A DNA stretch of 13,989 nucleotides, taken from NCBI GenBank assembly GCA_910586585.1, contig CAJUKA010000101.1:1-13989 (forward strand). The letters are read 5' to 3'. The position numbers were made by a program, and so were the translations under genes. This DNA comes from an uncultured Lachnospiraceae bacterium (GTDB lineage: Bacteria; Bacillota; Clostridia; Lachnospirales; Lachnospiraceae). This document shows positions 7,041 to 13,287 of this stretch, in pieces. The number at the start of each line of letters is the position of its first letter. Position 1 is the first letter of the stretch. The notes beneath the pieces were generated by a model, which worked only from the letters and a program-made list of their open reading frames with translations, did not search any database and had not been told where the DNA came from.

Positions 7041-9395
7041 ATGACCCTAAAGGAATTGCCAATAGGAAAAGAGGCAACGATTGTTTCGGTAGGAGGAGAA
7101 GGGGCACTCAGACAGCATTTTTTGGATATGGGCGTAATACCAGGGGCACAAGTGACAATGGTTAAGTATGCACCTATGGGAGATCCGGCAGAGCTTATGA
7201 TACATGGTTATGAGCTGACGCTTAGGTTGTCTGATGCCGAAAAAATTGAGATAGAAGATATCCACGAGAAAGATTTAGAGGAAAAACCTGATTTTTTGAG
7301 TAAAAATAAAGTAAAGCACGATCATCCGGGCTTTGGAGAAGGGGGAAGATTTCATACGAAGGAGGATGAAAACCCACTTCCAGAGGGGGAGCGGATAACC
7401 TTTGCGCTGGCAGGAAATCAAAATTGCGGAAAAACGACCTTGTTTAACCAACTAACAGGCTCAAACCAGCATGTGGGAAATTTTCCGGGGGTGACTGTTG
7501 ACAGAAAAGATGGAAGTATCAAAGGAAATCCCAATACCCTTGTGACAGATTTGCCTGGAATTTATTCTTTATCACCATATACCAATGAGGAAATTGTTAC
7601 AAGGCAGTTTATATTGAATGAACATCCAAAGGGAATTATCAATATTGTGGATGCGACCAATATTGAGAGAAATTTATATCTTACAATGCAGCTCTTGGAA
7701 CTTGATATTCCGATGGTATTGGCGCTGAATATGATGGATGAAGTGCGGGAAAATGGTGGTTCTGTCAGGGTAAATGAATTGGAGGAACTGCTTGGTATCC
7801 CCGTCATTCCAATATCAGCAGCCAAAAATGAAGGAATTGACGAGCTGATAGATCATGCAATTCATGTAGCTAAATACCAGGAAAAACCTGGGAGACAGGA
7901 TTTTTGCGATGCAGATGAGCATGGTGGTGCAGTACATAGGTGTCTTCATGGTATTATGCATTTTGTAGACGATCATGCCACAGAAGCTGGTATTCCGATT
8001 CGGTTTGCTGCTTCAAAAATTGCGGAGGGAGATAGCAGAGTACTTGCCCGGCTGAATCTGGATATCAATGAACAGGAAGCACTAGAACATATTATCCAGC
8101 AGATGGAAAAAGAAAGAGGATTGGACAGGGCCGCGGCAATTGCGGATATGCGCTTTTCTTTTATCAGCAGAATCTGCAAAGAGACAGTGATAAGACCTAG
8201 AGAAAGCAAAGAACATGCACGAAGTACTGCCATTGACAAAATTCTTACAGGCAAATATACAGCGATCCCAACGTTTATCTTGATTATGGCAGCAGTATTT
8301 TGGCTTACATTCAATGTGATTGGCGCGTGGCTTTCGGGAACTTTGGAAATTGCCATAGGGTATCTTACTGACGTTGTGGCAAGTGCGATGGAAGTGGGCA
8401 AGGTCAATGAAGTGTTGCAATCGCTGATATTAGATGGAATATTTAGTGGAGTCGGCAGTGTGCTGAGTTTCCTTCCGACGATAGTGACACTGTTCTTTTT
8501 TCTGTCAATGCTGGAAGACAGTGGATATATGGCAAGAGTGGCGTTTGTTATGGATAAGCTTTTGAGAAAAATTGGACTTTCAGGAAGAAGTATCGTTCCT
8601 ATGCTGATTGGGTTTGGATGTACAGTACCAGGTGTGATGGCAAGCAGAACATTGCCTTCTGAGCGTGACAGAAAGCTTACAATTATGCTGACGCCATTTA
8701 TGAGCTGTTCAGCAAAGCTTCCGATATATGCATTCTTTACAGCGGCATTTTTTCCTGGACATGGTGCATTGGTAATGGTGGGACTTTATTTTATCGGAAT
8801 CCTTGTTGGAATTTTGACGGCGCTTGTTTTGCATAGATTCAAGTATAAGGGGGAAGCGGTTCCATTTGTGATGGAGCTTCCAAACTATCGTATGCCGGGG
8901 GCAAAAAATGTAGTGCAGCTTCTGTGGGAAAAAGCAAAAGATTTTCTGCAAAGAGCATTTACGGTTATTTTTATTGCAACCATTATCATATGGTTTTTGC
9001 AGACATTTGATATTCGGTTAAATGTGGTTACAGATTCCAAGGATAGTATACTTGCAATGGCTGCGGGATGGATTGCCCCTGTTTTTCGTCCACTGGGATT
9101 TGGCGACTGGCGAATATCAACGGCACTGATTACAGGGTTTATGGCAAAGGAAAGTGTGGTGTCAACTTTGTCTGTGCTGTTTGGCAATACAGGGAACCTA
9201 ATGGCCGCAGTGACACCCTTGACAGCATCCAGCCTATTGATTTTTTGTCTGCTCTATACGCCATGTGTGGCGGCAATCGCTTCTGTAAAACGGGAACTCG
9301 GCAGCAAATCTGCAATAATTATGGTATTTGCACAATGTGCAGTTGCATGGATTTGTGCATTAGCGGTCAGATTAGTGGGAATGATGATTTTGTAA
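7041..9395 (+). CDS. feoB: Ferrous iron transporter, FeoA-FeoB fusion
   Basis: The 784-residue product joins the small FeoA domain (about 1-75, starting MTLKELPIGKEATI) to a full FeoB by a charged, histidine-bearing linker (about 80-115). The GTPase domain shows G1 GNQNCGKTT (125-133), HVGNFPGVTV as the switch region, G3 DLPG (170-173), G4 NMMD (230-233) and G5 SAAKNEG. After a helical region, membrane segments fill about 415-784, with the FeoB core motifs GFGCTVPGVMASRTL and FMSCSAKLPIYAFF. The protein imports Fe2+ across the cytoplasmic membrane in a GTP-dependent way, mainly under anaerobic conditions. FeoA-FeoB fusions are known in clostridia. No FeoC gene is visible. Iron regulation is likely but no Fur or DtxR-type box was recognised. 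The call is firm; only the exact start is open, since in-frame codons reach back to 6909. Confidence 0.95.
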   Translation: MTLKELPIGKEATIVSVGGEGALRQHFLDMGVIPGAQVTMVKYAPMGDPAELMIHGYELTLRLSDAEKIEIEDIHEKDLEEKPDFLSKNKVKHDHPGFGEGGRFHTKEDENPLPEGERITFALAGNQNCGKTTLFNQLTGSNQHVGNFPGVTVDRKDGSIKGNPNTLVTDLPGIYSLSPYTNEEIVTRQFILNEHPKGIINIVDATNIERNLYLTMQLLELDIPMVLALNMMDEVRENGGSVRVNELEELLGIPVIPISAAKNEGIDELIDHAIHVAKYQEKPGRQDFCDADEHGGAVHRCLHGIMHFVDDHATEAGIPIRFAASKIAEGDSRVLARLNLDINEQEALEHIIQQMEKERGLDRAAAIADMRFSFISRICKETVIRPRESKEHARSTAIDKILTGKYTAIPTFILIMAAVFWLTFNVIGAWLSGTLEIAIGYLTDVVASAMEVGKVNEVLQSLILDGIFSGVGSVLSFLPTIVTLFFFLSMLEDSGYMARVAFVMDKLLRKIGLSGRSIVPMLIGFGCTVPGVMASRTLPSERDRKLTIMLTPFMSCSAKLPIYAFFTAAFFPGHGALVMVGLYFIGILVGILTALVLHRFKYKGEAVPFVMELPNYRMPGAKNVVQLLWEKAKDFLQRAFTVIFIATIIIWFLQTFDIRLNVVTDSKDSILAMAAGWIAPVFRPLGFGDWRISTALITGFMAKESVVSTLSVLFGNTGNLMAAVTPLTASSLLIFCLLYTPCVAAIASVKRELGSKSAIIMVFAQCAVAWICALAVRLVGMMIL

Positions 9396-9455
9396 ATAGT
9401 TGTGTTTTGTATGCAGGTTTTTAAAGACTTTCATATTAATTTAATATTTCCTTAA

Positions 9456-9489
9456 TTTACGTTGCATATAGAGTGTGGTAGGATAAAAT
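9456..9489 (+). promoter_or_regulatory. Possible promoter of the 9526 gene
   Basis: Two overlapping arrangements fit: TTTACG (9456-9461), 17 bases, TAGGAT (9479-9484); or TTGCAT (9462-9467), 16 bases, TAAAAT (9484-9489). Either starts transcription 30-40 bases before the gene. The upstream 9430-9458 stretch is very AT-rich. No clear terminator of feoAB was seen, so read-through from feoAB is also possible. Confidence 0.45.
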
Positions 9490-9525
9490 AGAAACGTGTA
9501 AAAAACAGGAACGAAAGGCAGTAAT

Positions 9526-9912
9526 ATGGCAGGAATTGTGTATGATGCCAGACGTGTCAAGGCGTATGAAGGACTTCTGGCGCTCGGAGAGATTGCAGGC
9601 GAGTCAAAAAAGTGGTGTGATGAACTTTGGGAAGAGCTGGTGATGGATTCAGAGCTTTTAGAAGAACTCATGTTTTATTTGGATCATCATTATATCAAAG
9701 ACAGGGTACACTGTGAAGGATACGGATTGACAGACTTGTATATGTGGCAGATGAACACCTATAATATTATTGGTGATTCTGGAAAAAATACAGAGGCATG
9801 TAATAAAGAAAGACTGGTACTTAGGGCATTCAGAGATATGACAGCAATGAAGAAGAATCCTGCATTATATATAAAGCGGATGACAATGGGAAGAGGAATG
9901 GACCAGGCATGA
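9526..9912 (+). CDS. Conserved-looking small soluble protein of unknown function
   Basis: I do not recognise this 128-residue protein. AAAGG (9514-9518) lies seven bases before the ATG. It has no signal peptide or membrane segment. The N-terminal half is acidic and probably helical (KKWCDELWEELVMDSELLEEL, about 28-48), followed by a motif-like stretch rich in H, Y, C and W: FYLDHHYIKD, then HCEGYGLTDLYMWQMN (62-77) with Cys63. The C-terminal part (about 88-128) is basic with several methionines. The His/Cys/Asp grouping in the middle could bind a metal, but that is speculation. It is followed after 41 bases by the HAAS-type membrane protein, with no terminator between, so the two may be co-transcribed. 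The reading frame has a ribosome site and a plausible promoter, which makes it likely real. Confidence 0.75.
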   Translation: MAGIVYDARRVKAYEGLLALGEIAGESKKWCDELWEELVMDSELLEELMFYLDHHYIKDRVHCEGYGLTDLYMWQMNTYNIIGDSGKNTEACNKERLVLRAFRDMTAMKKNPALYIKRMTMGRGMDQA

Positions 9913-9953
9913 GCCAAGCAGGCTTAATTTAAAAACAGGTTTGGAGGTTTATT

Positions 9954-10424
9954 ATGAATTGTGAAGAATTTTTGAGACTGCTTCAGGAAACGCTTGACGG
10001 AAAAGTATCAGAACGGATCATCGCAGATAATGTAGATTATTATAAATCTTACATAAGAGATCAAATGACGAGTGGAAGGAGTGAGTCAGAAGTACTTCAA
10101 ATGCTGGGAGACCCAAGACTTTTGGCCAAAACGATAGAGGAGAGCACCAAATTTGCATCGGGAAGAACAGCGGAACAAAATAGTTATACAAATGAGTATG
10201 GAAACTATAGTTCCTATCAAAATCGAGATGATGATTATATAAAACAGGATTACGAAAAACGGATTAAATTTCCTCTATGGCTTATCGCAGGCATTATTCT
10301 TGTAATTTTTATATTCGTTGTTTTTTTAGCTTATCGAGTATTGGTTATTTTTGCCCCAGTCATTATGATAATTTTGTTGGCTGGATTTATATACAGGACC
10401 GCAAAAAATTGGTTTCATAAGTAG
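9954..10424 (+). CDS. HAAS/DUF1700-like membrane protein
   Basis: This 156-residue protein starts seven bases... after GGAGGT (9943-9948), with five bases between site and ATG. Residues 1-62 resemble the HAAS/DUF1700 domain: a helical MNCEEFLRLLQETL start, then YYKSYIRDQMTSGRSESEVL and LGDPRLLAKTI (51-61), the typical 'glycine-aspartate-proline' turn of that family. A polar, tyrosine- and asparagine-rich linker (about 70-103) leads to two membrane segments, about 106-127 and 129-147, with a short basic tail. Such proteins are often found with PadR-type repressors or sigma factor systems and are thought to take part in signalling at the membrane; no such partner is visible here. The specific role is unknown. 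The HAAS assignment is by motif recall and has not been tested by a profile search. Confidence 0.7.
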   Translation: MNCEEFLRLLQETLDGKVSERIIADNVDYYKSYIRDQMTSGRSESEVLQMLGDPRLLAKTIEESTKFASGRTAEQNSYTNEYGNYSSYQNRDDDYIKQDYEKRIKFPLWLIAGIILVIFIFVVFLAYRVLVIFAPVIMIILLAGFIYRTAKNWFHK

Positions 10425-10469
10425 GAAATTCAAACAGAATATTTGGTAGAAATAAAAGTTTTTGGTTTT

Positions 10470-10504
10470 GAGCGCACAATGTACATATGTGCGCTCATAT
10501 TTTG
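10470..10504 (+). terminator. Hairpin after the HAAS-type gene, weak terminator
   Basis: GAGCGCACA (10470-10478) pairs perfectly with TGTGCGCTC (10488-10496) around a nine-base loop and is followed by ATATTTTG, a short interrupted T run. It may terminate inefficiently or protect the 3' end. Its arms share AGCGCACA and TGTGCGCT with the hairpin before gltD. Confidence 0.45.
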
Positions 10505-10519
10505 CATGTCTAAAACGTG

Positions 10520-10546
10520 AAAAACGGTCACGAAGTGACCGTTTTT
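10520..10546 (+). terminator. Strong, probably bidirectional terminator
   Basis: AAAAACGGTCAC (10520-10531) pairs perfectly with GTGACCGTTTTT (10535-10546) around a GAA loop, 12 pairs ending in five T. The A run on the 5' side makes it able to act on both strands. It closes the unit containing the 9526 and 9954 genes. Confidence 0.85.
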
Positions 10547-10772
10547 CGTTAAGGGGAGTATAAATAATTAATATATAAGGGTTGTAAAGAGGATTGAAGG
10601 AGTATCTCTTTACTGATTCTAGTATATCAATTGTATGCACAAAGGTCAATACTTTTCTAATATAATTTTCAACAAACAATAAATGTCCGTTTTGGGCAGT
10701 GTTTCCAAAGTAAACAGGATATGTTAAGTGAAACAGGCATACTTTATAATGGCAGCAAAATTTATTGATTGA

Positions 10773-10870
10773 ATTATGAATTCTTTTGCATAAAAAAATG
10801 TATTTGTGCAAATCATAATGTCGTAGCATGATTCAAGTGCTCGCGACATACAAAACAAAAAATGTATGTC
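10773..10870 (+). ncRNA. Candidate structured RNA with overlapping stem-loops
   Basis: ATTATGA (10773-10779) and TTTGCA (10785-10790) pair with TCATAAT (10813-10819) and TGCAAA (10807-10812), giving 13 pairs with a five-base bulge on one side. ATGTCG (10818-10823) and AGCA (10825-10828) pair with CGACAT (10844-10849) and TGCT (10838-10841). GACATAC (10845-10851) can instead pair with GTATGTC (10864-10870), so the second and third stems exclude each other. A start near 10757 from the TATAAT at 10745-10750 would place the RNA's 5' end just before the first stem. AT-rich DNA forms stems by chance, so this is a candidate only. Confidence 0.3.
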
Positions 10871-10912
10871 AAACAAATACGGGAAAGCATTCCCAATAAA
10901 TGAAAACGCAAT

Positions 10913-10946
10913 TGTGTGAAAAAATAATATAACAGATTTTCACACA
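10913..10946. promoter_or_regulatory. Dyad TGTGTGAAAA-N14-TTTTCACACA
   Basis: TGTGTGAAAA (10913-10922) is the exact reverse complement of TTTTCACACA (10937-10946). It lies 12 bases before a possible -35 box of the asparagine-rich gene, a position suiting an operator or activator site. As RNA it would form a ten-pair hairpin with an AT-rich loop and no T run behind it. Confidence 0.45.
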
Positions 10947-10958
10947 GCAAATTTGTGC

Positions 10959-10988
10959 TTGCGTATTGTGTACTGTATAGGGTATACA
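10959..10988 (+). promoter_or_regulatory. Possible promoter of the asparagine-rich gene
   Basis: TTGCGT (10959-10964), an 18-base spacer and TATACA (10983-10988) would start transcription near 10995, about 30 bases before the ATG at 11027. The boxes match the consensus only moderately, and an alternative TTGTGC/TATAGG pair overlaps it. Confidence 0.4.
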
Positions 10989-11015
10989 CATTTATTCCGC
11001 AGGTGCAGCAAGAAT

Positions 11016-11020
11016 GGAGG
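11016..11020 (+). promoter_or_regulatory. Ribosome binding site of the asparagine-rich gene
   Basis: GGAGG lies six bases before the ATG at 11027 and decides this start; the in-frame alternative start further upstream near 10955 has no such site. It is the main sign that the low-complexity frame is translated. Confidence 0.75.
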
Positions 11021-11026
11021 ATTATT

Positions 11027-11191
11027 ATGTCTGGAACAAACAACAACTACGAACAGAACAAGACACAGAATTCACAGAATTCTAACAACCAAAACTTCAA
11101 TAACGCTGATAACAATCAGAAAAATTGCAAAAACAGCACAAACAGCACAAACAACAGCACAAAGAACAACAACAATAATAACAACAACTAA
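11027..11191 (+). CDS. Asparagine-rich microprotein, unknown function
   Basis: This 54-residue frame begins MSGTNNNYEQNKTQ and ends in KNNNNNNNN. By my count 26 of 54 residues are Asn, the rest mostly Gln, Ser, Thr and Lys. There is one Cys (NCKN), two aromatic residues and no membrane segment or signal peptide. It must be disordered or prion-like in composition. Three copies of AACAGCACA (11132-11140, 11141-11149, 11153-11161) and an AAC/AAT run encode the C-terminal half, so length may vary between strains. An excellent ribosome site, a possible promoter and a strong terminator 22 bases after the stop argue that it is a real single-gene unit. I do not recognise a family. Alternatively the transcript itself, A-rich and capped by a terminator, may be the functional part. 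Confidence 0.65.
   Translation: MSGTNNNYEQNKTQNSQNSNNQNFNNADNNQKNCKNSTNSTNNSTKNNNNNNNN
11132..11161 (+). repeat. Tandem AACAGCACA repeat, three copies
   Basis: Copies lie at 11132-11140, 11141-11149 and 11153-11161, the third offset by an extra AAC. They encode Asn, Ser, Thr repeats inside the asparagine-rich gene and are followed by an AAC/AAT run encoding eight Asn. Such arrays change length by slippage. Confidence 0.8.
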
Positions 11192-11213
11192 TCTTCTGTG
11201 CTGCAACAGGAAT

Positions 11214-11248
11214 AAGGCAAAGTCTGGAAACAGGCTTTGCCTTTTCTT
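11214..11248 (+). terminator. Strong terminator with GAAA tetraloop
   Basis: AAGGCAAAG (11214-11222) pairs with CTTTGCCTT (11235-11243), continued by a T-G pair and CTG with CAG around a GAAA tetraloop, 13 pairs in all. TTTTCTT follows. It ends the asparagine-rich gene's transcript 22 bases after the stop codon. Confidence 0.88.
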
Positions 11249-11274
11249 GTGGTGCGTTGACATGCAATTTTTGT

Positions 11275-11301
11275 TTGACAGATTCCATATAATGATATAA
11301 G
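11275..11301 (+). promoter_or_regulatory. Possible promoter of the RNA methyltransferase gene
   Basis: A perfect TTGACA (11275-11280) is followed after 15 bases by TATAAG (11296-11301). The spacing is short. A TATAAT at 11288-11293 lacks a partner at normal distance, and further TTGACA copies lie at 11257 and 11330. A promoter is expected here because a terminator precedes the gene, but the exact boxes are unsure. Confidence 0.35.
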
Positions 11302-11364
11302 GTAGGTAATTGTAGGAACACTATGTGATTTGACAAATTCAGCGGTAGAAATGGAGATTGGTAT

Positions 11365-12534
11365 ATGAAAAGATATGAGTTGATTGCCCCTTGTCATTTT
11401 GGGCTTGAGGCAGTTTTGAAACAGGAAATCGTAGACCTTGGTTATGATGTATCTTTGGTAGAAGATGGAAGAGTGACTTTTATAGGTGATGCGGAAGCCA
11501 TATGCCGTGCCAATATCGGGCTGAGGACTGCGGAACGTATTTTGATTAAAGTTGGAAGTTTTCGAGCAGAAACATTTGACGAATTGTTTGAAAATACCAA
11601 GGGAATCCCTTGGGAAGAATACATACCCCTGAATGGGAAATTTTGGGTAGCAAAAGCAGCAAGTATCAAGAGTAAGTTGTTTTCTCCGTCAGATATACAA
11701 TCAATTATGAAAAAAGCAATGGTAGAGAGACTCAAACAAGTGTATAATATAACATGGTTTCAGGAGGAAGGAGAATCTTTTCCAATAAGAGTCTTTTTGC
11801 TCAAAGATAATGTGACTATCGGACTTGATACCACAGGAGAATCGCTTCACAAAAGGGGTTATCGCAAATGTACCGCAAAAGCCCCCATTGCAGAAAATCT
11901 CGCAGCAGCGCTGATTATGCTGACTCCATGGCACAAGGACAGAATTCTTGTAGATCCTTTTTGCGGAAGCGGGACAATACCCATTGAGGCGGCGCTTATG
12001 GCAGCAAATATTGCTCCTGGTATGAAAAGAAGCTTCATGGCCTTTAAATGGGACCACTTAATTGACAGGAAAATTTGGAATGACTGCTATGAGGAAGCCA
12101 AAGACATGGTGGATCGCTCTGTTCAGGTGCAATTGCAGGGATTTGATAACAACCCTGAAATGATAAAGCTAGCAAAACAAAATGCGCGTTTTGCAGGAGT
12201 AGAACAGATGATTCAATTTGAGACAAGAGATATCAAAGAACTTTCACATAATGGATCCTATGGGTTTATCATAACCAACCCGCCTTATGGAGAGAGACTT
12301 GAAGAGAAAGCAAATATTCCTCCTCTTTACAGAATGATAGGGGAACGGTTTAAGAACCTTTCTACCTGGTCGCTTTATCTGATTACTTCCTATGAAGGAG
12401 CAGAAAATGACATTGGAAGAAAGGCTGATAAAAACAGAAAAATATATAATGGTATGATGAAGACGTATTATTATCAATTTATGGGGCCGCGTCCGCCCAA
12501 AAAGGCACAAGCAGTTCAAAAAGATGAAAAGTAG
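11365..12534 (+). CDS. THUMP-domain class I RNA methyltransferase, RlmL/YpsC type
   Basis: The 389-residue protein matches the length and order of the COG0116 family (N-terminal half of E. coli RlmL, B. subtilis YpsC), which makes N2-methylguanosine in 23S rRNA from S-adenosylmethionine. An N-terminal ferredoxin-like region and THUMP domain cover about 1-155 (RYELIAPCHFGLEAVLKQE at the start). The methyltransferase domain follows, with RGYRKCTAKAPIAENLAAAL before the SAM-binding motif VDPFCGSGT (196-204), and the catalytic TNPPYGERL (304-312). The tail is basic (RPPKKAQAVQKDEK), suited to RNA contact. GGAG at 11353-11356 precedes the ATG by eight bases. It stands alone between a terminator and two hairpins. 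The exact target nucleotide cannot be told from sequence, so I give no symbol. Confidence 0.92.
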   Translation: MKRYELIAPCHFGLEAVLKQEIVDLGYDVSLVEDGRVTFIGDAEAICRANIGLRTAERILIKVGSFRAETFDELFENTKGIPWEEYIPLNGKFWVAKAASIKSKLFSPSDIQSIMKKAMVERLKQVYNITWFQEEGESFPIRVFLLKDNVTIGLDTTGESLHKRGYRKCTAKAPIAENLAAALIMLTPWHKDRILVDPFCGSGTIPIEAALMAANIAPGMKRSFMAFKWDHLIDRKIWNDCYEEAKDMVDRSVQVQLQGFDNNPEMIKLAKQNARFAGVEQMIQFETRDIKELSHNGSYGFIITNPPYGERLEEKANIPPLYRMIGERFKNLSTWSLYLITSYEGAENDIGRKADKNRKIYNGMMKTYYYQFMGPRPPKKAQAVQKDEK

Positions 12535-12594
12535 ATTGAAAAATTATTCCGCTCACTACTTTTTCAATTGGCAATTTGAGTCAGGGCCTCAAAT
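12535..12594 (+). terminator. Two hairpins after the methyltransferase gene, weak terminator
   Basis: ATTGAAAAA (12535-12543) pairs perfectly with TTTTTCAAT (12560-12568) around a 16-base loop, and ATTTGAG (12574-12580) pairs with CTCAAAT (12588-12594). Neither has a T run after it, so termination is doubtful and read-through into the next gene is likely. Confidence 0.4.
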
Positions 12595-12643
12595 ATGCAT
12601 TAATCGCGGTAAACTACTTTGAAATGGAGAGTTAGAGAGAAAA

Positions 12644-13258
12644 ATGAAGATAGATAAAATTGTTTTTGCAACAGGAAATGAAGGGAAAATGAAAGAAATT
12701 CGCATGATAATGGCAGATTTGGGGATTGCAATACAATCAATGAAAGAGGCTGAAGTCGATGTGACAATCATTGAAGATGGGGAAACATTTGAAGAAAATG
12801 CGATGATTAAGGCTAAAACCATTGCGCAGGCACTGAAAGATATGGGAGAACAAGCCGTGGTTCTTGCAGATGATTCCGGGCTTGAGATAGATTATTTGAA
12901 TAAAGAACCAGGAATATATTCGGCGAGATATATGGGAGAGGATACGTCGTATACTATCAAAAATGCCAATTTGATTCAAAGATTGGAAGGTGTTCCAGAT
13001 GAAAAGCGTACAGCAAGATTTGTGTGTGCGATTGCGGCAGTGTTTACAGATGGGAGAAGTTTTGAGACACGTTCTACAATTGAGGGAAGAATTGGGTATG
13101 AGGAAAGAGGGGAGAATGGGTTTGGTTATGATCCGATCTTCTATCTTCCAGAATATCGCATGTATTCGGCAGAACTTGCTCCAGAAGAAAAAAATCGTAT
13201 CAGTCACAGAGGGAAAGCGTTAGAAAAAATGAAAAAAATACTTTCAACAGAGCTTTAA
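12644..13258 (+). CDS. rdgB: Non-canonical purine NTP pyrophosphatase, RdgB/HAM1 family
   Basis: This 204-residue enzyme hydrolyses ITP, dITP and XTP to the monophosphate and pyrophosphate, keeping deaminated purines out of nucleic acids. Length is normal for the family. Diagnostic motifs are ATGNEGKMKEI (9-19) near the N-terminus, the metal site LADDSGLEID, EPGIYSARY, the substrate motif GFGYDPIFYLPE and SHRGKAL near the C-terminus. GAGAGA immediately upstream (12635-12640) and GGAGAG at 12626-12631 are both possible ribosome sites. The stop codon touches the next frame (TAATG at 13256-13260), and in many Firmicutes this gene is paired with a YfcE-type phosphoesterase, as here, so the two form an operon. 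No missing residue was noticed. Confidence 0.95.
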   Translation: MKIDKIVFATGNEGKMKEIRMIMADLGIAIQSMKEAEVDVTIIEDGETFEENAMIKAKTIAQALKDMGEQAVVLADDSGLEIDYLNKEPGIYSARYMGEDTSYTIKNANLIQRLEGVPDEKRTARFVCAIAAVFTDGRSFETRSTIEGRIGYEERGENGFGYDPIFYLPEYRMYSAELAPEEKNRISHRGKALEKMKKILSTEL

Positions 13259-13277
13259 TGAAAGAGGATATTGACAT

Positions 13278-13282
13278 GGAGG
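13278..13282 (+). promoter_or_regulatory. Ribosome binding site of the phosphoesterase gene
   Basis: GGAGG lies five bases before the ATG at 13288 and favours that start over the ATG at 13258, which overlaps the previous stop codon and has no strong site. Confidence 0.75.
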
Positions 13283-13287
13283 CGGCT

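Larger units (their letters stand above)
10547..11026. other. 480-base gap rich in stem-loops, possible non-coding RNA
   Basis: No protein gene is supported. Visible structures are GTAAAGAG (10584-10591) with CTCTTTAC (10606-10613); a 13-pair stem-loop at 10773-10819; a 10-pair stem-loop at 10818-10849; an alternative hairpin at 10845-10870 that reuses part of it; GGGAA-AGCA-TTCCC (10881-10894); and a 10-pair dyad at 10913-10946. A TATAAT at 10745-10750 stands just ahead of this cluster, but its -35 region is poor. The 3' end carries a possible promoter for the asparagine-rich gene. I do not recognise a known RNA family. Confidence 0.4.

Noticed and set aside
10326..10829. A 167-codon minus-strand reading frame across the gap after the HAAS-type gene
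   Set aside because: It overlaps the end of the HAAS-type gene and runs through a strong bidirectional terminator; its sequence is rich in F, Y, C and H as expected from noncoding AT-rich DNA, and no ribosome site precedes it.
11132..11191. CRISPR array suggested by short repeats
   Set aside because: The repeat unit is nine bases with no spacers and lies in a coding frame; no cas genes are present.
10953..11300. A 115-codon + strand frame overlapping the asparagine-rich gene
   Set aside because: It is out of phase with the gene that has the ribosome site, and continues through the terminator hairpin; its Thr-rich content is just the AAC repeat read in another frame.
11097..11336. Valine- or cysteine-rich minus-strand frames opposite the asparagine-rich gene
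   Set aside because: They are shadows of the AAC repeat read on the other strand and lack ribosome sites.
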